From Synechococcus sp. KORDI-49 (GTDB lineage Bacteria > Cyanobacteriota > Cyanobacteriia > PCC-6307 > Cyanobiaceae), in assembly GCF_000737575.1 (NCBI RefSeq), contig NZ_CP006270.1, positions 2,235,163-2,299,162 of the forward strand: a stretch of DNA of 64,000 nucleotides. Reading direction: 5' to 3'. The translations under genes were made by a program, and so were the position numbers. The stretch's first letter is position 1. Every line of letters begins with the position of its first letter. Below are positions 17,838 through 26,093 of the stretch, in pieces. The notes under the pieces are model-generated. The model had not been told where the DNA came from and made no database searches. It saw nothing but the letters and a program-made list of their open reading frames with translations.

Positions 17838-19217
17838 CGACCAGGTCGTGAGCAGATCAGGCCCCTGCAGGCGACCGAGCAGCGCGGCACGTAGGGATTT
17901 CATGATCACGCCCTTCTTCACGCCTGCAGCCTTGGCGGCGTCTGCGAGCAGGATCTGCCCCCGTGCCGGGTCATCCCCGTTCCAGGGGGAGGCGTGCAGA
18001 GCGTCCGCCAGGGCCTTGATCGCCGCTGCGGCCCCCTCCACCTCCAGCTGTTTCTCCGCATCAGCCTCCAGGCCAGGGCGTTCAAAGAAGGGGCGGGCCT
18101 GATCGACACCGTCCTCGATCAGGGTCAGGGACGGCCCCAGGAGGGTGCAGAGGTCAAGCCCCCAGTCGGCCGATGCGGGCAGCTGCCATCCGCGCTGCTC
18201 CCAGAGAGGCCTGAGGCAGCTGAGCAGCAGTTCGCTGCTCAGGCCATGCAGCACCTGGGCATTGAGCCAGTTGAGCTTGTCCCAGTCAAAGCGCGCGCCC
18301 GCCTTGTTGACCCGCTCGAAGCTGAACACCTCAGCAGCCTCCGGCAGGGTGAAGCGTTCCTCCATCCCTTCGGGCACGGACCAGCCCAGCAGGGTCATGT
18401 AGTTGGCGATCGCTTCAGGGGTGTAGCCCATCGCGCGGAAGTCGTTGATCGATGTCACACCGTCCCGCTTGGACAGTTTCCGGCCCTCCGCGTTGAGGAT
18501 CAGCGGCGCGTGGGCGAAGGCCGGAACTGCCAGTCCCAGAGCCTGATAGAGCAGCAGCTGTTTGGCGGTGTTGGCGATGTGGTCTTCACCACGGATCACA
18601 TGGGTGATGGCCATGGCGGCGTCATCGACAACCACGACGAGGTTGTAAAGAGGGTCGCCGATCTGATCCGCAGCAGCTCTGCGGGCGATCACCATGTCGC
18701 CGCCGAGGTCGGCTCCGCGCCAGCTCATCGGTCCTCGCACGAGATCCGTCCAGCGGATCTCCGCGGAGTCATCTATGCGAAAGCGGATGACGGCTTCCCG
18801 ACCCTCAAGCTGGAAGGCCTCTTCCTGTTCCGGCGTGAGGTGCCGGTGACGGTTGTCATACCGAGGCGCTTGGTTGGCGGCCTTCTGGGCTTCCCGCATG
18901 GCCTCCAGCTCCTGCTCGCTGGCGTAACAGCGATAGGCGAGCCCCTGCTCGAGCAGGATCCGGATGGCGTCGCGATGCTGCTCCACCCGCTCGCTCTGGA
19001 TCACGGGTTCCTCGTCCCAGTCGATGCCAAGCCACTGGAGGCCTTCGAGGATGTTCTGGGTGAATTCGGGTTTGGAGCGCTCCTTGTCGGTGTCCTCGAT
19101 GCGAAGCAGGAAGCTGCCCTTCTGATTTCTGGCGAAAAGCCAGTTGAAAACTGCAGTTCTTGCCGTGCCGATGTGAAGCGTGCCCGTGGGGCTGGGGGCC
19201 AGACGAACGCGCACCAT
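17784..19217 (-). CDS. gltX: Glutamyl-tRNA synthetase
   Basis: A 477-residue class I synthetase charging tRNA-Glu (in cyanobacteria usually also tRNA-Gln, followed by amidation). Visible are the N-terminal [21 protein letters not shown] with the HIGH-like motif, [16 protein letters not shown], and [10 protein letters not shown] as the KMSKS loop. Charged Glu-tRNA also feeds tetrapyrrole synthesis through HemA and the HemL encoded at 27.4-28.8 kb. The ATG at 19217 begins 21 bases after tRNA-Asp on the same strand. Its 3' end overlaps the convergent antiporter by 54 bases. Confidence 0.97.
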   Translation of the reverse strand: MVRVRLAPSPTGTLHIGTARTAVFNWLFARNQKGSFLLRIEDTDKERSKPEFTQNILEGLQWLGIDWDEEPVIQSERVEQHRDAIRILLEQGLAYRCYASEQELEAMREAQKAANQAPRYDNRHRHLTPEQEEAFQLEGREAVIRFRIDDSAEIRWTDLVRGPMSWRGADLGGDMVIARRAAADQIGDPLYNLVVVVDDAAMAITHVIRGEDHIANTAKQLLLYQALGLAVPAFAHAPLILNAEGRKLSKRDGVTSINDFRAMGYTPEAIANYMTLLGWSVPEGMEERFTLPEAAEVFSFERVNKAGARFDWDKLNWLNAQVLHGLSSELLLSCLRPLWEQRGWQLPASADWGLDLCTLLGPSLTLIEDGVDQARPFFERPGLEADAEKQLEVEGAAAAIKALADALHASPWNGDDPARGQILLADAAKAAGVKKGVIMKSLRAALLGRLQGPDLLTTWSLLARIGEDLPRLERCLS

Positions 19218-19238
19218 GGCGACACAGGATGGTGAGAA

Positions 19239-19312
19239 CGGGACCGACGGGATTCGAACCCGCAACTTCCGCCGTGACAGGGCGGTGCTCTAACCGGTTG
19301 AACTACGGTCCC
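19239..19312 (-). tRNA. trnD-GTC: tRNA-Asp (anticodon GTC)
   Basis: On the minus strand: acceptor stem GGGACCG/CGGTCCC with discriminator G, D arm with GGTT, anticodon stem CCGCC/GGCGG with loop CTGTCAC (anticodon GTC) and T arm GCGGGTTCGAATCCCGT. 74 nt, CCA not encoded. It sits directly upstream of gltX and probably shares its promoter. Confidence 0.97.
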
Positions 19313-19377
19313 AGATCGGCCTCGGAACCGGAGCTCGCCCGGCGAAACCTGAACTGTGTCGCCTGCGCGACATCAGA

Positions 19378-19407
19378 AGTATCGACTGTCGGCATGCCCT
19401 CCGTCAA
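19378..19407 (-). promoter_or_regulatory. Predicted promoter for tRNA-Asp and gltX
   Basis: On the minus strand TTGACG (19402-19407) and GATACT (19378-19383) are separated by 18 bases, matching a sigma-70-type -35/-10 pair at 5 of 6 and 4 of 6 positions. It lies about 65 bases upstream of the tRNA-Asp 5' end in an otherwise gene-free stretch, and no other gene start is nearby. Confidence 0.5.
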
Positions 19408-19465
19408 CACGTTTCAGCACGCGAACGGAGTGTGTCAGCGAAGCCATGTCGACGCCGTTGCAACA

Positions 19466-19495
19466 GAAAAATCCCGATGGCACGGCCATCGGGAT
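19466..19495 (-). terminator. Rho-independent terminator after the small gene at 19524-19712
   Basis: A perfect 11-bp stem (ATCCCGATGGC / GCCATCGGGAT, loop of 3) is followed on the minus strand by TTTTT. It lies 28 bases after the stop codon of the 62-residue gene and insulates it from the promoter of tRNA-Asp/gltX. Confidence 0.88.
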
Positions 19496-19523
19496 CATGC
19501 GTGTGAACGTTGTCGAGCAGACC

Positions 19524-19712
19524 TCAGGGCCTGAATCCAGCGGGCTCGATGAGGCGCACCTGGTTTCCACGGGCCGTGAATTCCCGACCCTGGTCGCTCT
19601 GCACGACCACACGACCACCTGACTTGACGCGGATGACGCGGGCACGGACCCAGCCGAGGGCGGCTGACTCGAGCACCTTCACAACATCACCTGGTTGAAG
19701 ATCCAACTCCAT
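19524..19712 (-). CDS. Small conserved-looking protein, SH3-like beta fold predicted
   Basis: A 62-residue protein starting MELDLQPGDVVKVLESAALG and ending NQVRLIEPAGFRP. The alternating hydrophobic pattern (VVKVLE, VRARVIRVKSG, RVVVQSD, QVRLIE) suggests a small five-stranded SH3- or KOW-like barrel; this is my reading, not a family match. It has its own terminator downstream and follows tRNA-Trp on the same strand by 36 bases. Upstream in-frame codons reach into the tRNA gene, so the ATG at 19712 is the sensible start. Confidence 0.7.
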   Translation of the reverse strand: MELDLQPGDVVKVLESAALGWVRARVIRVKSGGRVVVQSDQGREFTARGNQVRLIEPAGFRP

Positions 19713-19748
19713 GCTCAGAACCGGGAAACTGCACTGGGGGTCATCGGA

Positions 19749-19821
19749 CGCGCCGTGGAGGACTCGAACCCCCGACATCAGGTTTTGGAGACCTGCGTTC
19801 TACCAACTGAACTAACGGCGC
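19749..19821 (-). tRNA. trnW-CCA: tRNA-Trp (anticodon CCA)
   Basis: On the minus strand: acceptor stem GCGCCGT/ACGGCGC with discriminator G, D arm TTCAGTTGGTAGAA, anticodon stem CAGGT/ACCTG with loop CTCCAAA (anticodon CCA), T arm GGGGGTTCGAGTCCTCC. 73 nt, CCA not encoded. It lies between rplS and the 62-residue gene, all on the minus strand. Confidence 0.96.
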
Positions 19822-19884
19822 AAGGCGATGAACCCCCTGACCATCATCAATGTGATGGCGACTGGATTGAACGAGGTCGAAACC

Positions 19885-20352
19885 TCAGCGATCGAAGCGC
19901 TGCTTCACGCGGGTGGCCTTGCCCACCCGTTCCCGCAGATAGAAAAGCTTCGCCCTGCGTACTTTACCGCGCCGCTCAACTTTGATCGAGGCCACCTGGG
20001 GGCTGTGCAGCATGAAGACCCTTTCCACACCGATGCCCTGGAAGATCCTGCGCACGGTGATCGTTTCATTCATGCCGCCATGGCGCTTGGAGATCACCAC
20101 CCCTTCGTAGGGCTGCACCCGCTCCTTGTTGCCCTCGCTGATGCGCACGCCCACCCGCACCGTGTCACCCACGTAGATGTCGGGAAGTTCCGCCTTCAGC
20201 TGGTCTGCCTCGAAACCGCGGATCAGCTCTTCCGGGCTGAGTCTGCGGGCTGGTGCCGCACTGGCTTCCGCCGGCGCCTCGGTGGTCACCACCTCTTCCG
20301 AGGTCTCCGTGCTCTCGTCCGCCACCGTCGTGTCCTTCGGATCGGCTGCCAT
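19885..20352 (-). CDS. rplS: 50S ribosomal protein L19
   Basis: A 155-residue L19. The ribosomal core spans about residues 40-155: [77 protein letters not shown]. It lies at the interface of the two ribosomal subunits. The first ~40 residues are an acidic Ala/Glu/Thr-rich extension absent from the roughly 115-residue E. coli protein and common in cyanobacteria. The ATG at 20352 gives [14 protein letters not shown]; an ATG eight codons upstream is possible. Confidence 0.96.
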   Translation of the reverse strand: MAADPKDTTVADESTETSEEVVTTEAPAEASAAPARRLSPEELIRGFEADQLKAELPDIYVGDTVRVGVRISEGNKERVQPYEGVVISKRHGGMNETITVRRIFQGIGVERVFMLHSPQVASIKVERRGKVRRAKLFYLRERVGKATRVKQRFDR

Positions 20353-20380
20353 CCCAGCTCCGCGTTGAATCGCCAAACAA

Positions 20381-20665
20381 TCAGTGTACCTTCCGGCGCC
20401 ATTGCCCGATCAGCATTCCTGCACCGGTCACCAGCATCCAGAGCAGACCGATGGCGTTGAGGAGGACCACCACCGGCTCCAGCGTCGCCCCGAGCCATTC
20501 ACCTTCATGCAGAGCCATCAGCCAGTGCACCTGGTCGCGGCTGGCGCCGAACCAGTCCCGGGCCAGTCGATAGCTGACACCGGAGCACACGGTGATCAGC
20601 AGGGGCAGCACCACAAGGGGGGCGATGCGCCGATGCAGTTCGCGCACGCGCACAAGCAGGCTCAT
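20381..20665 (-). CDS. Small PepSY-like two-helix membrane protein
   Basis: A 94-residue protein with a hydrophobic helix at about 12-30 ([19 protein letters not shown]) and another at about 68-88 ([22 protein letters not shown]). The N-terminal layout [24 protein letters not shown] resembles the first membrane helix of PepSY-associated proteins, and [13 protein letters not shown] fits the short PepSY core. The function is unknown. It lies 28 bases upstream of rplS on the same strand and is divergent from map. Confidence 0.65.
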   Translation of the reverse strand: MSLLVRVRELHRRIAPLVVLPLLITVCSGVSYRLARDWFGASRDQVHWLMALHEGEWLGATLEPVVVLLNAIGLLWMLVTGAGMLIGQWRRKVH

Positions 20666-20718
20666 GACTGTCACCGCTTCAATCGCTGTTGATAGCGTGA
20701 CGGATATGGAGTTGGGTG

Positions 20719-21558
20719 ATGAACCTGTTCGCCGAATTGCTCAGCACCACGCAGACCTCCCGTGCCACCGCCACCGGTCCACGCATCCAGAAACGCCGGG
20801 GTGTGGAGATCAAATCGGCCCGGGAAGTGAAGATCATGCGCCAGGCCAGCAGCATCGTGGCCACCGTGCTCCGCGAAGTGATGGCGATGGTGGAGCCCGG
20901 TCAGACCACTGGCGATCTCGACGCCTTCGCCGAACGCCGCATCCGCGAGATGGGAGCCACCCCCAGTTTCAAGGGTTACCACGGGTTCCCCGCAAGCATC
21001 TGCGCCAGCATCAACAACGAAGTGGTGCATGGCATCCCCAGCCCCAAGAGGGTGATTCACAAGGGTGATCTGCTGAAGGTCGACACAGGTGCTTATTTCG
21101 AGGGTTACCACGGCGACAGCTGCGTCACGATCTGCGTCGGGGAGGCCTCTCCCGAGGCTCAGACCCTCAGTCGCGTCGCGCGGGAGTCTCTGATGGCCGG
21201 TCTCGGCCAGATCAAGGCCGGCAACACCCTTCTCGATATCGCAGGTGCCGTCGAAGATCACGTGAGGGCCAACGGTTTCAGCGTGGTGGAGGACTACACC
21301 GGCCACGGGGTCGGCAGGAATCTGCATGAAGAGCCTTCGGTGTTCAACTTCCGTACCGATGAACTGCCGAACCTCACCCTGCGGCCTGGCATGACCCTCG
21401 CGGTCGAGCCGATCCTCAACGCGGGCAGCAAGGTCTGCCGCACCCTCCGGGACCGCTGGACCGTGGTCACCCGTGACGGGTCGCTGTCCGCCCAGTGGGA
21501 GCACACGGTCCTCGTGACCAGTGATGGCTGCGAGATCCTCACGGACCGTGGCGACTGA
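20719..21558 (+). CDS. map: Methionine aminopeptidase, type I
   Basis: A 279-residue dinuclear metal peptidase that removes initiator methionine. The five metal ligands are found in [16 protein letters not shown] (two Asp), [12 protein letters not shown] (His), LAVEPILN (Glu) and QWEHTVLV (Glu). A ~25-residue N-terminal extension precedes the core, which begins with [20 protein letters not shown] at 20719 chosen (a GTG lies one codon earlier). Its end overlaps the convergent SDR gene by 20 bases. Confidence 0.96.
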   Translation: MNLFAELLSTTQTSRATATGPRIQKRRGVEIKSAREVKIMRQASSIVATVLREVMAMVEPGQTTGDLDAFAERRIREMGATPSFKGYHGFPASICASINNEVVHGIPSPKRVIHKGDLLKVDTGAYFEGYHGDSCVTICVGEASPEAQTLSRVARESLMAGLGQIKAGNTLLDIAGAVEDHVRANGFSVVEDYTGHGVGRNLHEEPSVFNFRTDELPNLTLRPGMTLAVEPILNAGSKVCRTLRDRWTVVTRDGSLSAQWEHTVLVTSDGCEILTDRGD

Positions 21559-22276
21559 GCGAACGGCTGTACACCCATCGCCCGAGTTCCGTCAGCGGCA
21601 TCAGCACATAGGTCAACGGGTTCGGTGTGACGATCACCAGCCGCAGACCGAGACCGACCTGCATCAGCACCTGGCGCACCACGAACTCCGCTGACATCAC
21701 GCCGATCGGGTTGAGCTCCGATCGGAATGGACCCAGCACCAGCTTGCGGATCACCAGATGCTCCCGCAGGTTCGGGTCGAGGTTGGCGCCGCGCAGGCTC
21801 ACCAGCTGACCGATCAGGCGCTTGCTCAGCTCATAGGCGGGACTCACCGCCGGCTGGATTTCAGCCTCCGAGGTGTTCACCCACACTTCGCGGCGGTTCC
21901 CCCCTGCCGATGCCTTCGCGCAGGCTTCGAACCGCTGCATCAGTCTCCAGGCACTGAGGGCATTGACCTCGATCGCCCGGTTCAAGGTCTCCGGGTCCTG
22001 TGCACCCTGCGGATTGACGCCGTGATTGATGACAAGGATGTCCAGTGCAGCCAGGCAGTCATCAAGTGCCTTCTCCTCCCCGCACCGCCACACCACCCAC
22101 TCGAAGTCAGGAGCGGATGCGGAGGATGAGCGCTCAGGACTGTGGGTGAGGCCGACCACATGGGCCCCACGGGCCTGGAGTTCCAGCCCCAGAGCTTGTC
22201 CAAGCCTGCCCCGGGCCCCGGTGATGCCGATGCGGCGTCCGCTCCAGCGCGTCTCGGATCGCAGGGTCTGGGCCAT
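21539..22276 (-). CDS. Short-chain dehydrogenase/reductase-like protein
   Basis: A 245-residue Rossmann-fold protein. The N-terminal [32 protein letters not shown] has the GxxGxxG nucleotide-binding motif, VINHG corresponds to the NNAG region of classical SDRs, and [14 protein letters not shown] gives the YxxxK catalytic pair. A C-terminal hydrophobic stretch ([21 protein letters not shown]) suggests peripheral membrane contact. The substrate is unknown. The chosen start ([11 protein letters not shown]) is divergent from the next gene with 39 bases between; in-frame upstream codons were rejected because they run through that gene. Confidence 0.75.
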   Translation of the reverse strand: MAQTLRSETRWSGRRIGITGARGRLGQALGLELQARGAHVVGLTHSPERSSSASAPDFEWVVWRCGEEKALDDCLAALDILVINHGVNPQGAQDPETLNRAIEVNALSAWRLMQRFEACAKASAGGNRREVWVNTSEAEIQPAVSPAYELSKRLIGQLVSLRGANLDPNLREHLVIRKLVLGPFRSELNPIGVMSAEFVVRQVLMQVGLGLRLVIVTPNPLTYVLMPLTELGRWVYSRSLSRHGP

Positions 22277-22315
22277 GGCATCAGCTTGGGGCATCCTTGG
22301 CTCATCAGTACGCAG

Positions 22316-22696
22316 ATGGCGCCGCGATTGTCTGATGCCGCCCTGCTGGCACTGTTCGCTCCCTACTGCGGAGGCCTCTCCAGGGAACAGGACTTGCAGG
22401 AGGCCCTCCAGGTGATGGCGGGTCGCCGTCTGGACGGCCTGCGTCCCGTTCATGGGGGGCGTGGTCATCGCTTCCGGTTGAGCTGGAGCGCCGTGCATGC
22501 GCCGCTGGAGATCGCGCACTGTGACCTGGCGTTCCCCGATCAGCCCGACATCACGTACCGCTTCGAGCTGCTCACCCATCAGCTCGTGGACTGGCTGATG
22601 GATCGTTCCGATTCCGGGGGGGCAGGCTCGGATCTGCCCGACAGCTTCTGGAGATGGTTGCTGACGGGTGCTGATCCTTCCGCAGCTGACGCCTAG
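22316..22696 (+). CDS. Conserved-looking protein of unknown function
   Basis: A 126-residue soluble protein starting MAPRLSDAALLALFAPYCGG, with no motif I recognise. The middle (RLSWSAVHAPLEIAHCDLAFPDQPDITYRFELLTHQL) looks like beta strands followed by helices. It is 32 bases upstream of the BioD-like/DRTGG gene on the same strand and probably co-transcribed with it. Confidence 0.65.
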   Translation: MAPRLSDAALLALFAPYCGGLSREQDLQEALQVMAGRRLDGLRPVHGGRGHRFRLSWSAVHAPLEIAHCDLAFPDQPDITYRFELLTHQLVDWLMDRSDSGGAGSDLPDSFWRWLLTGADPSAADA

Positions 22697-22728
22697 ATTC
22701 GATACGGAAGGCGGATCGGCATCAGTTC

Positions 22729-23826
22729 ATGGGAACGACTCTGTTGATCGGATCCTGTGAACCCTTCAGCGGCAAATCGGCCCTGGTGTTGGGCATCGCC
22801 CAGCAGCTGATTCAATCCGGACTTCCGATCCGTTTTGGCAAGCCCCTGGCCACCAGCCTCGACTGGGACCCCGACAAGGGACCTCTACCTCAGCCCCTGA
22901 TCGACGATGACGTGCGTTTCGTCGGTGACACCCTGGGGCTGTCCTCCGATCGACTGATCTCCTCGCTCCATCTGCTGTCACCGACGACGGCCACCCTTCG
23001 TCTCGGTCAGGGTCAGCTGAACCCTGGTGAAGGATTCGACCAACTGCGTCAACAGGTCGCGAACGATCCAGGCCTGACCCTGCTGGAGTGCGCCGGGTCC
23101 CTGCAGGAAGGTCTGCTCTACGGACTGAGCCTGCCGCAGCTGGCCGAGGGTCTCGAAGCCAAGGTGGTGCTGGTGCATCTCTGGCAGGACAGCCGCAGCG
23201 TGGAGCCCTTGCTGGCGGCGAAACAGATCCTCGGCGACCGCCTGGTGGGAGTTGTGCTCAACGCCGTCACCCCTGATGAGGTGGAAAGCCTCGAGCGGCA
23301 GGTGGTGCCGGCTCTGGCGAATCTCGGCCTGGTGGTGTTTGGAGTCATGCCCCGCTCGCCGCTGCTGCGCAGCGTCACCGTCGGAGAACTGGTGCGACGT
23401 CTGGAGGCGCGGGTGATCTGCTGCGCCGATCGTCAGGAGCTGCTGGTGGAGACGCTGAGCATCGGCGCGATGAATGTGAATTCCGCCATGGAGTTCTTCC
23501 GGAGGCGCCGCAACATGGCGGTGGTGACCGGGGCTGACCGCACGGATATCCAGCTGGCGGCTCTCGAGGCCTCGACCCAGTGTCTGATTCTCACCGGTGC
23601 TGGAGAACCGTTGCCACAGCTGATCAGCCGGGCAGAAGAACTGGATGTTCCGCTGCTGAAGGTTGAGCACGACACGCTGGCGACGGTCGAGGTGATCGAG
23701 CAGGCCTTCGGCCATGTGCGGCTGCATGAAGCGGTGAAAGCCACCTATGCCTTCCGGCTCGTCGAGGAGCACTGCCGCCTGGATCGTCTGTTCGCAGCAC
23801 TGAACCTGCAGGCAGCAACGGTTTGA
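22729..23826 (+). CDS. BioD-like P-loop protein with DRTGG domain (phosphotransacetylase-like family)
   Basis: A 365-residue two-domain protein. Residues 1-210 form a dethiobiotin synthetase/CobB-like P-loop domain starting MGTTLLIGSCEPFSGKSALVLG with a Walker A-type SGKS. Residues ~215-330 match the DRTGG domain found at the N-terminus of some phosphotransacetylases and pyrophosphatases (ITGADRTDIQLAALEASTQCLILTG). The acetyltransferase domain of Pta is absent. Databases usually call such proteins phosphotransacetylase family, but no catalytic activity can be inferred. Next comes a DprA-like protein after 16 bases. Confidence 0.75.
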   Translation: MGTTLLIGSCEPFSGKSALVLGIAQQLIQSGLPIRFGKPLATSLDWDPDKGPLPQPLIDDDVRFVGDTLGLSSDRLISSLHLLSPTTATLRLGQGQLNPGEGFDQLRQQVANDPGLTLLECAGSLQEGLLYGLSLPQLAEGLEAKVVLVHLWQDSRSVEPLLAAKQILGDRLVGVVLNAVTPDEVESLERQVVPALANLGLVVFGVMPRSPLLRSVTVGELVRRLEARVICCADRQELLVETLSIGAMNVNSAMEFFRRRRNMAVVTGADRTDIQLAALEASTQCLILTGAGEPLPQLISRAEELDVPLLKVEHDTLATVEVIEQAFGHVRLHEAVKATYAFRLVEEHCRLDRLFAALNLQAATV

Positions 23827-23842
23827 ACGTTGCTAGTTTCCG

Positions 23843-24376
23843 ATGAGGACCGGTGGGTTGTCCTTGGGTCAGTCTTTAGATCTTCCTTCTCTTGATCGGG
23901 TGGACACCCTGGCTCAGGAGCTGGCGCTGCTGCAGGACAAGGGAAAGCGCCGCATCGCTGTGCTCGGCAGCCGCCATGTGCCGGTGGTTGCGATCCATTT
24001 GATCGAGCTTGTGGCGCGCTCCCTTGTACAGGAGGGGCATTCGCTGATCACGTCCGGCTCGCAGGGGGTCAATGCGGCCGTCATCCGTGGCGTTCTGGAG
24101 ATCGAACCGTCCCAGCTCACGGTTCTGCTTCCCCAGAGCCTGGATCGTCAGCCGGTCGAAATCCGTGATCTGCTGGATCGGGTGCTGCACTTGATCGAGA
24201 AGCCCGAGCAGGATGATCTGCCGTTGCCGATGGCCAGCAGCCTCTGCAATCAGGAGATCATCAACCGCTGCGATCAGCTGATCTGTCTGGCCTTTCACGA
24301 CAGTGAAACCCTTCTGGCCAGCTGTCGCACCGCCGAGGACATGGGCAAGGTGGTGAGTCTGCTCTATTTCGACTGA
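23843..24376 (+). CDS. DprA/LOG-like Rossmann-fold protein
   Basis: A 177-residue protein with the nucleotide-binding pattern of DprA/LOG-type Rossmann folds: KRRIAVLGSRHVPVVAIHLIELVARSLVQEGHSLITSGSQGVNAA. Annotations for cyanobacterial relatives are often recombination-mediator protein A. It is shorter than DprA and has no winged-helix C-terminus, so a DNA-transformation role is doubtful. It is the last gene of the 22316-24376 run and abuts the convergent MAPEG gene with no spacer. Confidence 0.65.
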   Translation: MRTGGLSLGQSLDLPSLDRVDTLAQELALLQDKGKRRIAVLGSRHVPVVAIHLIELVARSLVQEGHSLITSGSQGVNAAVIRGVLEIEPSQLTVLLPQSLDRQPVEIRDLLDRVLHLIEKPEQDDLPLPMASSLCNQEIINRCDQLICLAFHDSETLLASCRTAEDMGKVVSLLYFD

Positions 24377-24829
24377 TCAGTTGCTGATCAGCGCTTTCAG
24401 TCCCTCGCTGTAGAGAAGCCCGCTGCAGATGAGTCCGCTGGCCCAGCAGAGTCCACGCAGGGGCGGAACATTGCCGACGTAAGCAGCGATGTAGGCCACC
24501 CGAAGCGCTGGGTGGGCGAAGGCGGCAACGATGGCAGCAGCGGGAAGCGCTCCGCTATGGAGGGAGCCGATCAGAGCCAGCAGCGCAGCCGGCGCATGCA
24601 GGGTGAACGCTTCAAAGCTGTTCTGATGAGCCCAGCTGGCCCGCTTCCCCCAGTCCGGGAAGCGTTCGAACATGGCGCGGGGAGCCGCCATGTCCTGGAT
24701 CTCGAAGTCGGCAGCTGAGCGGGCAGCGCCCAGGGGAATCAGGCTGGCCAGCACCGTCCCTCCTGCGAGCACCAGGGACCAGGCGTAGGGCGCGGCATCC
24801 GTGGCGGTGAACAACTGCAGCAGCGACAT
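24377..24829 (-). CDS. MAPEG-family membrane protein
   Basis: A 150-residue protein with four hydrophobic helices. The block FERFPDWGKRASWAHQNSFEAFTLHAPAALLA and AFAHPALRVAYIAAYVGNVPPLRGLCW match the MAPEG superfamily (membrane glutathione/eicosanoid metabolism) as found in bacteria. Its substrate in cyanobacteria is unknown. The ATG at 24829 gives MSLLQLFTATDAA; it is divergent from the YajQ gene, 58 bases away. Confidence 0.78.
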   Translation of the reverse strand: MSLLQLFTATDAAPYAWSLVLAGGTVLASLIPLGAARSAADFEIQDMAAPRAMFERFPDWGKRASWAHQNSFEAFTLHAPAALLALIGSLHSGALPAAAIVAAFAHPALRVAYIAAYVGNVPPLRGLCWASGLICSGLLYSEGLKALISN

Positions 24830-24887
24830 GGAGAGCGGTCCCGTAACAGGAGGGTTTCTAAGCTGAAGAGTCGAGCAAACGCGAGCC

Positions 24888-25385
24888 ATGGCCAGCACCT
24901 ACTCCTTTGATGTGGTGTCCGATTTCGACCGGCAGGAGCTGGTGAACACCCTTGATCAGGTGCGTCGGGATGTGGGAACCCGCTACGACCTCAAGGATTC
25001 CAAGACCGAGATCGACCTCGAGGAGACCGAACTGGTGATCACCACCGCCAGTGATATGACGCTTCAGGCGGTGGAGGACGTGCTTCGCGCCAAGGCGACC
25101 AAGCGCAATCTTTCGCTGAAGATCTTCGACTTTCAGGACCCGGAGAGCGTCGGTGGCAACCGGGTCAAGCAGGTGGTGAAGCTTCGCAAGGGACTCAGCC
25201 AGGAGATCGCCAAGAAGCTGAGCAAGATCGTGCGCGATGAGCTGAAGAAGGTCACTGTGGCGATTCAGGGGGAAAGCGTTCGCATCACCGGCAAGAGCAA
25301 GGACGACCTCCAGGTGGCGATCCAGCTGGTGAAGAGCAAGGAGGATGAACTGGATGTCCCTCTGCAGTTCGAGAACTACCGCTGA
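24888..25385 (+). CDS. YajQ-family nucleotide-binding protein
   Basis: A 165-residue YajQ (UPF0234) protein: MASTYSFDVVSDFDRQELVN, YDLKDSKTEIDLEE, VGGNRVKQVVKLRKGLSQEIAKKLSKIVRDE and VRITGKSKDDLQ are canonical. Members bind nucleic acids or nucleotides; some Xanthomonas and Pseudomonas homologues bind cyclic di-GMP. Its role in cyanobacteria is unknown. Length and start are standard. It ends 6 bases from the convergent secreted-protein gene. Confidence 0.93.
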   Translation: MASTYSFDVVSDFDRQELVNTLDQVRRDVGTRYDLKDSKTEIDLEETELVITTASDMTLQAVEDVLRAKATKRNLSLKIFDFQDPESVGGNRVKQVVKLRKGLSQEIAKKLSKIVRDELKKVTVAIQGESVRITGKSKDDLQVAIQLVKSKEDELDVPLQFENYR

Positions 25386-25391
25386 TCCCGA

Positions 25392-25688
25392 TCACTTCGA
25401 CGGGGTCTCAACGGCCGGCATCGCACCGCAGTACCGGCCGACGGATGGCATCCAGGCCAGCTCCAGCTCGGTTTCCTCATGCTCATCAAGGCTCCTGCCG
25501 ATGGCCATGGCGGTTCGACAGGCATCCCTTTGGTTCCCCTGCTGCTCCAGAACTGCAGCCATGGCCATGAAGTCCTGCCACGTGTCCGGGCCCAGCGTTG
25601 GCCCTGCTTTGACGGTGGGGATGATCAGAAACGTTCCCACCAAAAGCAGGACGGCTCGCCGTCTTGATCTCAGATTGACTTGTGCCAT
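25392..25688 (-). CDS. Small predicted secreted protein, function unknown
   Basis: A 98-residue protein with an N-terminal signal-like sequence (RSRRRAVLLLVGTFLIIPTVKAG) and a helical remainder (DTWQDFMAMAAVLEQQGNQRDACRTAMAIGR) containing two Cys. The helical part resembles a single TPR-like hairpin. No family recognised. It is divergent from the phosphoribosyltransferase gene with only 9 bases between starts, so the two promoters must overlap the coding regions. Confidence 0.65.
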   Translation of the reverse strand: MAQVNLRSRRRAVLLLVGTFLIIPTVKAGPTLGPDTWQDFMAMAAVLEQQGNQRDACRTAMAIGRSLDEHEETELELAWMPSVGRYCGAMPAVETPSK

Positions 25689-25697
25689 GCTCCGGCC

Positions 25698-26093
25698 ATG
25701 AGGCGGCTCACCTGGAACGAGTTTGATCAGGCTGTGCTCGTTCTGAGCAAGCGTTTTCAGGGACATCCTTTCACTGGTGTGCATGGGATTCCACGGGGTG
25801 GACTGTGTCTTGCGGTCGCCCTCAGCCACGCGCTGGAACTCCCGATGCTGTCCACCCCGGATTCGGCATGTCTGGTGGTGGATGAGGTCTATGAAACAGG
25901 GAAGACCCTGGCGGCGATGCGGCAGGAGCTGCCCGATGCAGTCTTCGCGGTCTGGGTCAGCAAGCAGCCAACGCAGTGGTGGGAGGCGGTGGAAGTCACG
26001 GATCGCGATGACTGGCTGGTGTTCCCTTGGGAGAACGCCGAGCGTGCCGGAGTGGACGAACAGGCCTATCGACGGGCTCGTGGACTGGTGTGA
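25698..26093 (+). CDS. Phosphoribosyltransferase-fold protein
   Basis: A 131-residue PRTase-like protein. The PRPP-binding loop is recognisable as LVVDEVYETGKTLAAMRQ (consensus DDxxxTGxT, here with Glu at the second acidic position), and GIPRGGLCLAVALSHAL matches the N-terminal PRTase strand-helix. It is shorter than hypoxanthine or adenine PRTases and its base specificity is unknown. Its TGA overlaps the ATG of the deoxyribosyltransferase gene (TGATG), suggesting translational coupling and a linked nucleobase role. Confidence 0.8.
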   Translation: MRRLTWNEFDQAVLVLSKRFQGHPFTGVHGIPRGGLCLAVALSHALELPMLSTPDSACLVVDEVYETGKTLAAMRQELPDAVFAVWVSKQPTQWWEAVEVTDRDDWLVFPWENAERAGVDEQAYRRARGLV

